From positions 1-64,000 of the forward strand of contig ARYC01000639.1 of the NCBI GenBank assembly GCA_000711775.1: 64,000 nt of DNA, written 5' to 3'. The position numbers were made by a program, and so were the translations under genes. The DNA comes from Oxytricha trifallax. Lineage: Eukaryota; Ciliophora; Spirotrichea; Sporadotrichida; Oxytrichidae. Positions 12,450-25,659 of this stretch are shown here, piece after piece. The notes beneath the pieces are model-generated. The model saw nothing but the letters and a program-made list of their open reading frames with translations, ran no database searches and was not told the DNA's origin. Within the stretch, counting starts at the first letter, position 1. The number at the start of each line of letters is the position of its first letter.

Positions 12450-14270
12450 AATCAATATTTCAAGTTTCCTGTTTTTATGCATTAATAATTAGTTCAAAAT
12501 TAGTTCAAATAATAGTTTCATAGTATTGTTTTAATAATTTGAATTACTATATTTGAGGCTTTCCTATGTTGTTTTAAAATAGTTTTGAATATATGAATAT
12601 TAAATGCTTGATGATCAATTTTTTTTAATTATAGGATATTAAATTTAAATGAAATCCAAGTACCACAATGTTTACATATAGAGTTTTAAATTATTGCTAG
12701 ATATTAATCTTATAGATTTATCAAAATTTATTTAAACTTACTTTATATATAATTAGATATTTATAATTAATATCTTGGCGAGTTATGTTATTTAATTTAA
12801 TTTTGAAAGTATAAATTCTTGAATATCTCAGCATTTTAATTAAGAATAACACAAAACCAAAACATATCTTATCACATTTGTCTCATTTGAAAGCCACGTT
12901 TTGAAGACATTTTATATTATACAATTAATAATTTGATAATTACAGATGATTATCTAAATAATTAGTAATAGAGTGATTAATAAAGCCATGTTTGAGCTAA
13001 ATTAACGCTAAACATACATAAAGAGTAATTTAAAGATTTATAGCTTATATTAAAAACACTCTATGTATTTAGGGCCAAGTTCAATAAATGGGAACCTGAA
13101 TTATATTTTATAAGCCATATTTCAAGGATAGCTTGGATATGTGGTGACACCTAGAATAACAGCATTGAAGAATTAAGGAATTGTTATAATTGTAAGAAAC
13201 AATAGTATATGCAGGCATATTTATTCAAAATTATTTAATTTATAATGAAATATGGATTACGTAAACAATTGTTTTTATAGAATAATGTAAGACAAGATCA
13301 AATATCTGTTTTAATATAAAGTGGATAGAAACTTTTTTCTTTGTGACGATAAAATATAAAATGTTAAGGATTTATTTTACAATTTGGTCTAATTTAATCA
13401 AATTTATATCGAAAATTCAAGTATAAATTTACATTCGAATAATTAAATTCATACAACCATTATATTATAAAATTTATAATCATTCTTTTTGGTGTCATCT
13501 TAGATTTTAGTTAAGGAGAATAATTCTGAACACCGCAATAATTAACTTTGGCCTTCGATTGGGAAGCTAAGATTTCCCCGAATTCTTCTCAATACCGATC
13601 ATATTACACCATTATATTAGTTTTTTTTTTGGAGGTCTTAGTTAACAAGGCTGATATTTTCTTAATGTATGAAACATTAAATAAACCGACAGCTCTTCAA
13701 TAGTTGATCAATGAAAATAATTAGTTTTCTATTTTAAAGTTATTACTGAATTTAAACGTGAATATAAAGACCAATGATAGAATGTTAAAGAAATTCTCAC
13801 ATAATAATACTACTATATATAGTACATTGATAAAAAAGAATTTCCTTGTATAGACAATTGTAAAGAGAGATTATCATGTTAGCAAAAGAACTCTCAACAA
13901 TATACATATAAGTAAGTTTTCTTTTTAGATGACTACTATATCAACTTCTTCAAAGATAGCATGATGAAAATCATCTATTGATTAGTTTCCAAATTAAAAG
14001 CTATTTAATGAGTGTATAATATCACTTTCTCTAACTAAATACAGGTAGGTGAATACTTAAATTCCATAGATTAATTAATAAGCGAAGATTGGAAATCAAA
14101 ATTAATTATTATATAATAATTAATTAAAAATTTTAATAGAGACTATGTAGTATAAAGTGGTATCACAGATGCCAGTGTTAGCTAACTCGCGAAACGCACT
14201 GCTGCCTCATAGACTCAGGGAACTCTATACAAAAATTAATTGGCATGGTCTTCTCTAAAAGTAGAAACTA
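12450..14270. other. AT-rich germline DNA with a weak UGA-free stretch
   Basis: Mostly AT-rich. From about 13715 to 13930 one plus frame is open (...NDRMLKKFSHNNTTIYS...). It is not strong enough to call a gene. Confidence 0.3.
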
Positions 14271-14279
14271 AATTTCCGA

Positions 14280-15450
14280 CAGAGCTTAAAACTTGACAAA
14301 AGATAAGTTTAATCAGTCAAGTGGCTCTTCTTCTAGCTTAATTCGTACTCACAATTTAGGAGATACATCATTGAAGAAAGCACGAATTGCTACACAGCTC
14401 TCAAGAGTATCTCTAGGTTAATGAGAAATACAGAAATCTCTTCTCTTTCAGGATCTACCAGATAGATTCTATAAGACCTAACATGGCTAGCGCTAAAGAG
14501 CACGAGTAAAGCTAACTTTCTACAAAAGGAAAAGGAACACTCAACAGATAAATGAAAGTTTAAGAGTGGATTAATACTCGTCCCTAAATTATCTCCAATT
14601 AAATAGGAAGAAATTTAAAATGATACACAAATAGAGCCATGTTACGACTTCTTAATTTCTGTTCAGGAGGATCAGGACATTACACATCCTTTCATAGAGG
14701 AAATAATAATACCTTTAGACAATAAGGATAGGTTGTACTACCACTAGTCGACAAACACATAATGACTAATTGGTTTGGAGAAAATTATCTAAAAGAAGCT
14801 GAAACATCAATCAGTAAGACCCAAAGTCTTTTCAATGTCAACTTCTTTACTGGATAAGAAATCAAACAGAAGCTGGAAGACTAAAGAAAATGGTTGAGCT
14901 TCAGATTGATACTAATAAACCTAAAATTATGCCAGCATGCAACGCTATAAAAGATAAGTTGGGCAACCAATACACGAAAGTATTGATGATATTCACCAAC
15001 ATCGATATAACCCTTACTAGCCCCTCCTATTTGTAGGAAAAATTGGAGCAATGTAAAACGTAAGGCCTTACGAAAGCATATTAAAAACATACTCATAGCA
15101 TAGATTAATTTAAGTTGGCTTATTTTCTATAGCACTTAATACCATCAGCCAGAGTTATATTCTTAAACTTGCTCCAAAGCCTCATCTATGGTAGAGTACA
15201 GAGTGTACTAAGCATTAACTCTATCACAGTGGCATTTTTCATCCTATTCTTTGTTCAAACAAAAGTTTTCTTAGATACTCAGTTCCTCTCTAACCTGAAA
15301 GAGTTAGTCATGAATTACACCACAGGTACAACAGTACCAGTTGCGGCTCAAGCTAGAATGATAATGATCATAGGAATTCTACTTGGCTAAAATGAATTTT
15401 GTTTTGCTATGGCAGCAGACATCATCCTTGATCGTATTCCCAAACCTTGA
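14280..15450 (+). pseudogene. Decayed coding relic with hydrophobic C-terminal part, unrecognised
   Basis: A less AT-rich island with plus-strand coding character under the UAA/UAG=Gln code. The first half is hydrophilic (for example KLSPIKQEEIQNDTQIEPC, about 14580-14640). The second half, about 14930-15450, has hydrophobic stretches such as SITVAFFILFFVQTKVFLD and ends IILDRIPKP at a UGA. The reading frame is broken at least once. No motif identifies it; a mobile or virus-like origin is possible because nothing around it looks like a host gene. Confidence 0.45.
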
Positions 15451-15599
15451 AAAATCATGAAATAGGACAAGACCATAGATAATGATGAGAAGAAAAGGAT
15501 TGATTCTAACACAAATCCTAGAACACGACAAAAGCCAGTCATACCTATAGATCCCTTAACACAAAGGCATTTCATTAATCAGAGGCGTGTTAACGCAGT

Positions 15600-16940
15600 G
15601 AGTTTAGTTTAAAACAGTTATTAAAGGGTAACCCCCTCAAGTGATTATGTATGAGTGGACTTTGAGCCTTCGTTTTTACTTTTAATAATAATTAATAATT
15701 TACTATTATTGGAGTTTAATATCAATAGCGTAAATTAAAAATATTTGGGCTAATTATTGTAACTATTCACTCTAATAATTGTATCTATAAAAAAATCCAA
15801 TCAGGGTGTGTAAATTTAATTTAAACCTAACTATAATATATATTTTAACCAATAATAATTAATTCTTAATTTAGTTGTTTTAACTCAAATTCTTGCTTCT
15901 TAATAATTAATGGGGTTTTACATTTCATGGTATTAATGATCAATCAGTTAGAATAAGTATGTTAATATGCTGAGAAAAGAAATGATAAAACATATGATTT
16001 AATTTAATTTGCTTATGAACACCGAGATTACACTATCCTGTGATTTTTGTTTCTAGCTTATATAATAATCGTGGGTAAATCGAAAAGTATTAGCATACCA
16101 AAGATATATCGATAGGTTATATATTCCTATTGCCAAGGAAAACAACTACGAATTTAACGACATGAATTAAGGTCTGATAAAAAATATTATGAACATATTT
16201 CAGTTGTAAATGTGTTAAATTACTATTATTAAGCTTAAAAAGATTACTCTTGTTGTGTTAGAGCACTGAAATGGCATTCTGTCAGTTATTTAATTAACTA
16301 GAAATGATTCATTATTCATATAATTTATTTCAGAATAAAATTATTTATTTATATCTAAAATATTATAAAATCCTCAGCTTCTCAGTTTAATCAAAGTTAT
16401 CATTTTCAATTTTAATAAATCATACATTATATAATTATTTTCAATAATATCTAGTTATTGTGAGACCTCAAATGAAAATATGTAATTACATTAAATGATC
16501 ATATAAATTATTGTTAATTATATTATAAATACAATTTTACCTTATGTTATTACCTACCTGATAAATATAATGTAGAAGTCTGATATTTAAATAATATTAA
16601 TGATGAAAATATCAATTAGCTACTTCAATAAATTATACAATCAAAGATAAGCTCATAGATATGCTATTATTATTATCTGTGATATGATGCAATTCCATCT
16701 GAATAGCTCTAAAATGATTGTTAACTTACAACTACTTTATAAAAATGGGAGTCTTATATATCAAATTAAGTTTCATTAAAACTTAATTTAATAACTCTAA
16801 TCCAAAGAATAGTTTGTAAATTGACAACCATAGTGAATATTAAATATCACTTCCATTGCAATTGATGTGTTTACTCCAAAGATAAGAAAATAAAATATAT
16901 AATATAATAAGTAATTCACTTTATCACAGTTCTTCCAAAC
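15600..16940. other. AT-rich germline DNA, nothing recognised
   Basis: Long AT-rich stretch; no ORF or repeat that I can support. Confidence 0.4.
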
Positions 16941-16944
16941 AGTA

Positions 16945-17703
16945 ATGAAAAGATTATTACGAAGAATTATAAAAGCGGTTTTTAAGAATGAAATTTTACC
17001 TTCAAACTAAGAAGTTCACAGTATCATGGAGGCAAGTAATATTCTAATAAAAAATGTTCAATAAGAACATGAGAGATACCGGGTTTATAGCAATTTGTGG
17101 AGGCCAAAAGAAGCAATAAAAATGAATGTTATTTTACTAAAGTGCTTTAGGAATAAAAATAGTCAATTAAAAGTGGGAAAAAAATCATATCTAAAGTTAA
17201 ATAACAAATTATATTGTCAAGCTGAAGATCCTGTTTCTTCAGCTACTTTACATATTTTCTTGTCTTACATTTCATTGCTTTAAATACTATTCCACATATT
17301 TTAAAATAATGTTTAGCCTCTTCTCATAAATATATCTCAATGCTATCTTTCATTGTATTTACAACAGAAAATTTAATTTATTATATATTATGAGTTGGAT
17401 ATTTAATAATTTAATCAATAACCAATGAAAACAGTCAAGATAATATTTTACTTCGTAGACAGACATTAGTTGCAAAATATTCACGTGGAATTACTAATTA
17501 AACAGCGAAATCTTTTTGTTTCAAAGCAAATTTATTAATAAAATCTAACTTATTACTCTATTCTTTATTGTAATATCCCTTAACTAAGGAGGAACTTATT
17601 TAATTAAGTAAAAGTAATGCTGCTGATTATTAATCAAACTGCCTATATGCTATTCTCCAAACTAATATCAGAAGAGAGATTTAATAGTTCTCTATGGGAG
17701 TGA
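16945..17703 (+). CDS. UGA-free ORF of 252 codons, unrecognised
   Basis: Opens at ATG 16945 (MKRLLRRIIKAVFKNEIL) and runs to UGA 17701. It contains many UAA/UAG codons read as Gln. The first 115 residues look protein-like (EHERYRVYSNLWRPKEAIKM); the rest is low in complexity and may be fortuitous read-through of AT-rich DNA. A TTATCACAG just upstream of TTCTTCCAAACAGTAATG could be a splice acceptor. It lies 150 bp left of TBE copy A. It may be a macronuclear-destined segment; no family recognised. Confidence 0.4.
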
Positions 17704-17988
17704 TACAGCAAGTAGGACAAGATAAAGATGGGAGATAAGCAGTTAAACTGAGTAGTGAAGATTAATTAGACATTATGAGATATATTAAGTATTATAATAC
17801 ATTAAGATATCACATTTTTTATATTTCCTATAGACTGTCATAAATGTATTCAAAACCCCAAAACCCTTTCAGTAGTTTGATTGAGTTTCTTATTGATAAA
17901 AGAAGACTATTAGTGCATACTTTATTAGGGTTTTAATAGGGTATATGTAGGTGTTTAATGTTTAAATTTTAGTAATTTAAGTGAGTAT

Positions 17989-19044
17989 ATGCGAAGTTTG
18001 GGGTCAGTTTATGACTGTGAGTATATAGATTTATTCTTTAAGTTTGCGATATGGATGTGATGAATATAGTGAATAACTCAAGCCTGTTCTAAATTATACC
18101 TCTATAGCAAGGCTCCTCCATAAATCTCCAGCAACTGTGAGGTCTCACTGTCTATTAGCATTGAATTTAAAGAGATAGCATCTTAATTCTAAGCCTAAGA
18201 GACCCTTAAAATTTAGCAGCATCATATTGAATATCTTATTAATGATAAGACTCTTAAATACTGGGCTCATTTCTCTCTAGCCTAGAGGGCTGTGATGTTT
18301 CATCGCCAATTTCCTGAGCTTCATATCTCTGCTTAATCGATAGCTAACATATATAAAAAGAACGGAATATCTTACAAGACAGTCAATCGCATTAAGAGAG
18401 TGATTGACTTTAATGTTCCATTTTATAAGACTAATTTAAATTATATATTCGATTAAATGCAAAGGGCTTAAGAGCATAATATAAAGTTCATACACGCTGA
18501 AGAAGCAGTATTTACATTCAATACCTTTATATCAAGGTCTTGGTACAAGAGGTAAAGTAATATAGAAATTTATGATCAAAAGGTTAAGATATAAACTCAT
18601 GCAATCCTTGGTGGAATCAGCGAATATAGTGGCCTAGAGACTTATGTTATCCACACTCGCTCTAAAAAGACTGAATAATATATTAAGTTCTTACAATAAC
18701 TCAGAGACAGTTACGCTGACTAAGAGATTATTCTGTTAGTTGATAACTTGTCAGTTCATAAAACTAAAGACTCAAGGAAGGAATATGAAAGGCTAAATAT
18801 AACACCTGTATTTAATGTTCCTTACAGCCCTTAATTCAATGGAATTGAATTATATTGGGGGTTATTGAAAGATCATTATAAGAAATTGCTGCTCTACTAT
18901 CTGATGAATGATTTAAAGATAGATACAATCGATTTTATTAAGAGTGCTGCTAAGAGAGTCAGCGATGATAAAGCAAAAGCAAAAGTATGCGCTAGAGAAG
19001 GGAGATTTTGTGTATATAAATAAGTTTTAGATTTAAATGAATGA
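17989..19044 (+). CDS. TBE 42-kDa DDE transposase, copy A
   Basis: Tc1/mariner-superfamily transposase that acts on the TBE inverted repeats; TBE transposases also function in programmed DNA elimination in Oxytricha. Start at ATG 17989 by analogy with copy C. About 351 residues, the usual length. Catalytic motifs: HAEEAVFTF (about 18498), ILLVDNLSVHKT (about 18732) and YSPQFNGIELYWGLLKD (about 18822). The first motif has Glu where copies B and C have Asp (HADEA, HADKA), so the active site is probably impaired. One extra base near 18040 shifts frame relative to copy C, and an AKAKAK repeat expands the C-terminus. Its stop lies 6 bp from the convergent 22K stop. Confidence 0.85.
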
Positions 19045-19050
19045 ATAAGT

Positions 19051-19766
19051 TCACATATTAAATTTGCCCGTAAAGGGATTTGGCTTCTCTTTCTTTTTTC
19101 TGTAAGGCTTGCTTGGGCCCATGTTTCTTCTCTTAGTGCCAACCCCTACATCTATGTTAATCTCGTCTGGCTTTTAGAAATCTTTGAAGAGTCTCTTACT
19201 CAATTCATGCTTTACTTGAGACTTTCTCTCTCTGTTTAATTTGCTGCGCTCTTTCATCAAGTATATAGCAGTACCAGGTTTTTCTATAAAATTAGAAGAC
19301 TAAGCTTACTTGAGATGAATGGATGCTTCTGTAGTTCCTAGAAGCCAGGTGTCGCTTATTTTTATTCCTTGCTTCTCTTTTTCTTCAGGAGAGATGCTGT
19401 AGCGTTTCTTGTGAGCTTCTTAAATAACTTCATTTAAGTAATCAGGTTTCAGAGTTCCAAGGACGCCAAAGAAGAAGCATCGTCATAGAGATTTTTTACT
19501 GATATTTCAGGGCAGTTAGGTATCTCTATCATCCTAATTTCATTAGACTTAAAAGCTTTTTTGTCTTCACTCAGTAAGGCTTTTAAGAATGAGATTTTAG
19601 TTCCCTCCTAAGTTGGCAAGAACAATCCAACTATAATGGATTTATTAATCTTACTTAAGAACTTACCTTGCTATACCAAATATCTATAGAGGTCCTCTTT
19701 ACTTCGAAATTTTCCTATTAAATCTTGAGATTAAATTCTCTTCATTGCATCATTCATAGACTCCAT
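19051..19766 (-). CDS. TBE 22-kDa protein, copy A (internally deleted)
   Basis: Conserved TBE accessory protein of unknown function. It starts at 19766 (MESMNDAMKRI) with SKEDLYRYLVQQGKFLSKIN near the N-terminus and ends PNPFTGKFNM at UGA 19051. Compared with copies B and C it lacks about 75-80 bp around 19481, covering the segment that reads YLPSKLKISNKLTERN in copy B. Convergent with the transposase. Confidence 0.8.
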
Positions 19767-20331
19767 CTTGCTTCCTCTTTCTAGAAATGTTAATGAAATT
19801 TAAAATTATGGATATCCATTCTAAGTTTATTAAAATCTTACTACTAAATAGGGAGGACCTACTGGAGGTCAACCTTGAAAAGATATGCGGAGAAGCATTG
19901 AAAAACTTGCTCCAAGTTTCACAGATTGATTTCCATTTTTATCAAACTTTCTCCATTAAATTGCTCCTAATAATGTTTAATTATTTTAGGAGGTCCTCCA
20001 AATTAAGTTCAAACTTTATTAGGAGTTAAATTTTAAGGTTAAAACTTAATTAGGAGCATATTAAATTTAAAAATGTTTAATAACTTTACCTCCAAATTAA
20101 GTTCAAACTTGATTTGGAGGACCTCTTAGAGAAACAAAACTTCATTAGGAGTATTTTAATTTACTAAAATGTATAAAATTCTCATAAAATATGTCAACTT
20201 ACAGTCTTCTATGGTTAGTTAATTTTCTTACCTCTCAACAAAGAATCTACAAGAGTGTCTTATACTCTGCTATTATAGTATACATAGGTGAATTTTATCA
20301 TTATTATAATAAAATATATCAGCAAACTAAA

Positions 20332-21782
20332 ATGAGCGCTAACCTTTTAAGAAGAGCGGCATTACTTGGATCAAGCCAATAAAAGTTATCATTCCAGCAA
20401 CCAAAAAAGTTGAGACCAGAGACGCTTGTACTCAGTGGGAGCCTACTTATGACAACTTTGACCAGTCTAGCTTTGAGATTTAAATATAAATTAAGTAGGA
20501 AGGTTATCAAAGAAGCTGTGCAAATTGAAGAGGAGGTTAAACAACCCTCCATAGAGCATTAATAAATACCAGCCAAAGTTGACTATTAATGCAAAGAATG
20601 CAATAAAGTTTTCCCTTACAAGTCAACTTATAAGAGACACTTGAGAGATATACACAACGATATGCCAAGGTTATATCTCAAGCATTAAAAGAAAGATGGG
20701 AAGTATGTCTGTGAGTTCTGTGATAAGCCATATTCTCATACTAGAGACCTCAAAGTGCACTTAAAGAAAAAGCACAAATAAAATTTTGTCTTTATTCATG
20801 AACCTACAGGGAATAGATTCCTCTAAAAGAGAAGATCAAGAAATCCAGTGGAGTCTCTTAGAGTTGAAGACTTGAAGTAAGTTAAAATGAAGAAAGCAGT
20901 CAAGAACTTTCCAGTCTCTGAGATCAATAAATACATGGTTAAAATAGAGGCAATGAAGAATCCCATATTAAAAATTATTGACTTAGATTCTTGCCTAGAA
21001 ATCTACCTCACTCTTGAAGATAAAATAGAGAGAAGAGAGTCATTACAGATGACTAATATGCTTACAAGATATATCCTTTCAATTACTTCCTTGCTGATGA
21101 CAAGTTCCAAATGGAATTTGCTAATGAGTATTATGCTCTTTAAAAGGCAAAGTTAAATGAGTGCAGGCATATCATCTAGCTTGATGCTATTTTACTTGGT
21201 AAAGATCATGTAGCCTTCAGGCATCCTTTACTTGAAATGACTTACAGAGAATTCTTATCTGACAATAGATGTCAGAGATAAATTAGCTAGATAGTATAGC
21301 AGATAGTTGAAGGGATTGAAGAGCTTCACAAGCTAGGTTATGTTCATAGAGACTTAAAGCTAGAGAACATCATGATGAACTTTCAGCCTCTTAGAGTTTA
21401 TATTATTGACTTCAACAGAGCTCAAAGAGTGCAAGCCTCTGCATAAGGAAATGTATACGGCACTCCAGGATATTTCCCAGAGAGAGAGGATTGGAGAGAT
21501 GGAGACACTTAATGGGATATCTGGGCTCTAGCAGTAATAATAATAGAGAGCGACATGCCAAGAAACGATTACTTTAGCTGCAGGGGTGAGAGAGATTCTA
21601 AGCAGAGAATCAAACAATATCTCGATAAAAATAAAATAAATGGAGGTCTCAGAGAACTTGCATACTCAACTATTATCAAGCCAAGCTAAGAGAATTAACA
21701 AACAATAGAAACAATCAAACATCAACTTAGAAAGATAAAATTCAGAGAACTGCCACATGACTCTAAGCTTATGTTTGTGTGA
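20332..21782 (+). CDS. TBE 57-kDa zinc-finger/kinase protein, copy A
   Basis: Starts MSANLLRRAALLGSSQ. Two C2H2 zinc fingers follow: CKECNKVFPYKSTYKRHL (about 20590) and CEFCDKPYSHTRDLKVHL (about 20710). The C-terminal half is a protein-kinase-like domain with HRDLKLENIMM (about 21347), IIDFNRAQR in the DFG position (about 21400) and GTPGYFPEREDW in the activation-loop end. Asn replaces Gly in DFG. Frame disturbances relative to copy C are a one-base loss near 20402 later compensated near 20507, and two extra bases near 21030. Substrate unknown; the fingers suggest DNA binding. Divergent from the 22K gene. Confidence 0.85.
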
Positions 21783-22096
21783 AATATTTTAAAAACTCGC
21801 TTGTTATACTCACTTAAATTACTAATATTTAAACATTAAACCCCTACATAAACCCTAATAAAACCCTAATAAAGTATGAACTAATAGTCTACTTTTATCA
21901 ATCAAAAACTCAATCAAACTACTGAAAGGGTTTTGGGGTTTTGAATGCTTCATAACGAAGAACTTAAGAAAAATAATAATCAGGAAATTAGGACATCTCA
22001 TTAAAGAAATAGCAGAATATCATGGGATAGGTATTAACGAGGATTATCTATATAATAACCGGATTGAAGGAATATTTATCAAATAAATTACAATAG

Positions 22097-22780
22097 AAAT
22101 GCATTTAAAGATAACTGAAAGAAGCTAAGTTAGGAGACCAGGAAATCTCACAAACGATTATCATTTACCTTAGTAGCAAATGAATATATTGACATAAGAA
22201 ATGAATTAAGTTTAAGAACTTGAAATTGAAGAGATAAAAGCTTTGAAAATATACATAACACGAAAAGGTAGTTTAAGATGCATGCGGTTTAAGTAAAAGG
22301 GCATTAAGAATTGGAAGGATTTGGTAATTAAGATGATTTCAAAGGGATAAGTGTGATTGATGTGAATAAAACAAGAAGAGAAATAGGAGGGAAGCTTTAT
22401 TCTCTTACAACAATACACAGATCAAAACAGTGGCATGGTATTAAATTTATATTAAGCAAGGAATGTTGCTTAGAGCTTCTCTCTATCTGACCAGATTTTA
22501 ATCAAGTGAATGGCCAAGAGTATAAAGGGAAATTGATTGTCCTCATTAAGACAAAACCATTTTTCATAAAAGACCTAGTAATTCAAATGTTTGGGATAGA
22601 TCTGATTGACATTTAAAATTACTTCCTAATATTTTTCCTTTGTTAGTCGACTTTATTCAGACAGGTATTAAAAAATTCAGCATCAAAGATGCTGAAGAAG
22701 ATGAATATAGATTGCAGATAAAAAGAAACTTTAAATTGTAGAAGATGAAATACGAAAAAGAAAGAATATTATCAATAAAA
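22097..22780 (+). pseudogene. Decayed coding relic, unrecognised
   Basis: Plus-strand coding character starting at ATG 22097 (MHLKITERSQVRRPGN). A second segment reads GISVIDVNKTRREIGGK (about 22335) and LIVLIKTKPFFIKDLVIQ (about 22535). The frame is broken about twice. No motif recognised. It lies just right of TBE copy A and left of the protease-like relic, so it may belong to the same old element. Confidence 0.4.
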
Positions 22781-22799
22781 ATTCATTGATATACACCAA

Positions 22800-23790
22800 A
22801 GATGAGTTTATAAGGCATTAAAGATCTTGATCTTATTTTGAGTTAACAATAGCATTTTATAAAGGTAATTAAGCAATAGGGATAAAAATCTAGATTGCAT
22901 TTAAAATTATTAATAGGTTTTAGGACAAAAACTAGTTTGGAAATCTGATGTTATAGTACTATTTAACCAGCTGTAAAGACCTAAATCATAAAAAGTAAAA
23001 CAATAATTAAACATGCATTCATAAGAAAAGATACTTAATAATTGATAGACTTATCAATAAAAGATAAGAACAGTATTAACAAAAGAATATATGAATAAAT
23101 AGATACCATGAATGAGAATAAATAATCTCGAAACAAAAAATAAGAGGAAATAAGTATAAATTATAGCAATGAATTTATTGTTACTTTTTTAAATTGCAAT
23201 GTGTATGTATTCTACTAATAATTATTCTATATCCTTAATATGTCTTAATATTTATGTTAATTATAAGCTTTTAGTACCATAACCTATCTTTTAATCATAA
23301 AAATAACTTATTACTAATTACCGTCCTTCATATTATTATAAAGTATAAAATAATGTATATCTGCATGTTATTTTCACAATTTGTTTTTAATAAAAAGTCA
23401 ATCACAACCAAACATGCAATTAATAATAAATGAAATTTAGATGATAAAGCGTTGGTTTAAATTATAGTTCAATTTAACATTAAATCATTCTTAGAATAGA
23501 CCATTATATTGTCCGGTTTACTTGCATTATAAATTGCAAATAAGAAAAGTTCGTATAATATTCCCTTTAATGATCTAAGCATTTGCTTTGAGATTCTGCT
23601 TTAAATCAGCTGAATGTTTATCAAATATACAGAGAATATGTACAAGTCACTTGACTTTATTAATTCAGGTTTATTAAAATAATTCCCTAAATAATTATAT
23701 CTGTATATCAAGAGAGAAGAGGAAAACAGAAAAGTTCCTCTTAACAAACAGATGGGATTTAAAAGCAAGTTGAAGATTGGATAATCTAAC
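22800..23790. other. AT-rich germline DNA
   Basis: No gene, repeat or element that I can support. Confidence 0.4.
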
Positions 23791-23809
23791 CCCAGCAAGA
23801 AAATAAATG

Positions 23810-25190
23810 AGCCTATGATTCAAAGAGTGGAGTTTGACAAACACATAGACGGCTCGAGATGCTTACAGGGTGATTTAATGGAATTTCAGAAAATCATTGA
23901 CTTGACAGAAGTGAAATGCTAAGGATTCGACAAGATTATATATGTAAAGAAAGGTTGGAATCTGATTGTGACAAGAATGATCAATGTTGTTTGTTTCCCA
24001 AGCTCCAGAATTAAACTCGAAAAAGCTCTTGTGAGGAAGTATGATGAGAGACACGCAGCCAGAAGAAAAGGAGCAAGTGAAAGAGATTTGTGGTCAGAGA
24101 AACAGCTTGAACACAAGGAAAAGATCTATGAAGATTGGGTACATTTTGATCTAATCCCAGGCAACCACATAGTGGAGGAGACGATGGAAGTAATCACCAG
24201 GTAAATCGAGGAGCTACAGTTTAGCAAAGAAAAAACAAAATACTTAGTCTTGCCTCCAGTGGCATGAATGACAAAGGAATAGATGATGGAAAGAACATTG
24301 GCAGAACGAACTGGAAACTAGAGAATGGTAAATTTTGGAGAGATGTGGAAGATATAACAGGAGTGATAATTCCTACAAGTTGTCAAAGTAGCGTGTAATA
24401 CTGCAAGAATTGGGTTGTGCTAAAAATTGGGATAAAATCTATGGTGCTGGAGATCTATGATACAAGAAGAGCGGAAGGTAGCTATGCAATATTATTGACC
24501 CATACGGATTAAATCTGTGAACTACCCACCGGGGTAGTAGGAAGGGATTTTAAAGTCAATAAGCTACTGAACATGGCAGAGACAAAAAAGTAGCAGATCC
24601 TAAGGATTGCGGAATTCTTTCGGCCCTTATCATAAACCACCTTGCGTTGGAGCTACAAGGAAAACCCGTATTTCAAATCTTTGCAATAGATTGGCTAAAC
24701 ATGCAAAGATATTACCTTATGTTCAACCTGGAGGTGGACATAACAAGATGGAGATCGGTAGATAGGGGATACCGATATATGAAGATAAAATGGAAAGAGA
24801 CATGGAGAAGAAAGGTGAGATGATATAGCAACTAGCCAACGAGGAGATGGGCTCAGACTCAACTAATTTCAACCAAATAATCGATAGATGGGATATCATA
24901 ATCTTAAGGTAATATCCAAGAGGAGAATTAGAACAAAAGCTCATAGATTTAGAAGGGAAATTTAGCTAAATCATTGAAGAAGCATCAGGGGTAGAAGATT
25001 ATCTTCTACAGAATAATAATAATAAGCCAGTTCAAGATGGAAAAGAAGGTAAAGATGCAGGAATGAGACCAGCAGACAAGAACAACGACTTGAAAGCATA
25101 GGCATCACCTGATAAGCATGGCAATAACAAGGAAGAGGATGTGCATCACATATAGACCCAAGAAGCAGAAGACAAAATATGAAAGCGGGG
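23810..25190 (+). pseudogene. Relic of a mobile or virus-like element with a C48/Ulp1-like cysteine protease motif
   Basis: A coding island with Glu/Lys-rich character. The first part reads IEELQFSKEKTKYLVLPP (about 24207). A segment near 24390-24480 resembles the His-region of C48 proteases (NWVVLKIGIKSMVLEIYD). Around 24605 a DCGILSALIINH stretch matches the catalytic Cys motif (DCG) that ends the fold. The last part is acidic and hydrophilic. C48-type proteases occur in host SUMO/NEDD8 proteases and in Polintons and several large DNA transposons. The copy is broken (a few breaks) and no ends are visible. The family call rests on short motifs. Confidence 0.45.
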
Positions 25191-25229
25191 AACTGAATTA
25201 GAACAGAGATACTTGCCGGTATTTTAAGA

Positions 25230-25650
25230 ATTTTGATTTAATCATGCATTTATTTAATTTACCTAAAGTATTTTACTACTATTAATTATATCTGACTACT
25301 ATTAATTATATATGTATGTTTGTGTTATGTTGATATTTATATTAATTGATACAATAAAATCGATGCATATAACTGTTGGTATTGCTTATTTTAATTATCA
25401 TTAAAATTATTGTTTCTTCTTCTGTTGTTATTCATGCAATTAATGACCTTCTTGTGGGGCTTCAATACACGATTAGAATTTAAGTTATATAGTACCATAG
25501 CTAATATATTTGCATGAATTTAATCCCATTTATTTTTAACTTTTAAATACCAATAAATGATTCTTATTCAAATTGAGCCTTATATTTAATGATATGAATA
25601 ATATACTATAAATAATAATTTTGATTTATAATTTTTTATTATATTATTAT
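25230..25650. other. AT-rich stretch
   Basis: Nothing recognised. Confidence 0.4.
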
Positions 25651-25659
25651 ATTATTAAT

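Larger units (their letters stand above)
17851..21943 (+). mobile_element. TBE transposon, copy A (4,093 bp)
   Basis: Starts CAAAACCCCAAAACCC and ends with the reverse complement. This telomere-repeat tip (C4A4) is the hallmark of Oxytricha TBE elements. The inverted repeats extend well over 100 bp inward (TTTCAGTAGTTTGATTGAG and on). Flanking triplets are ATT on the left and AAT on the right, fitting the known ANT target with one mismatch. It carries the standard TBE gene set: transposase (+), 22K protein (-), zinc-finger/kinase (+). All three genes carry damage, so this copy is non-autonomous. Confidence 0.95.
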
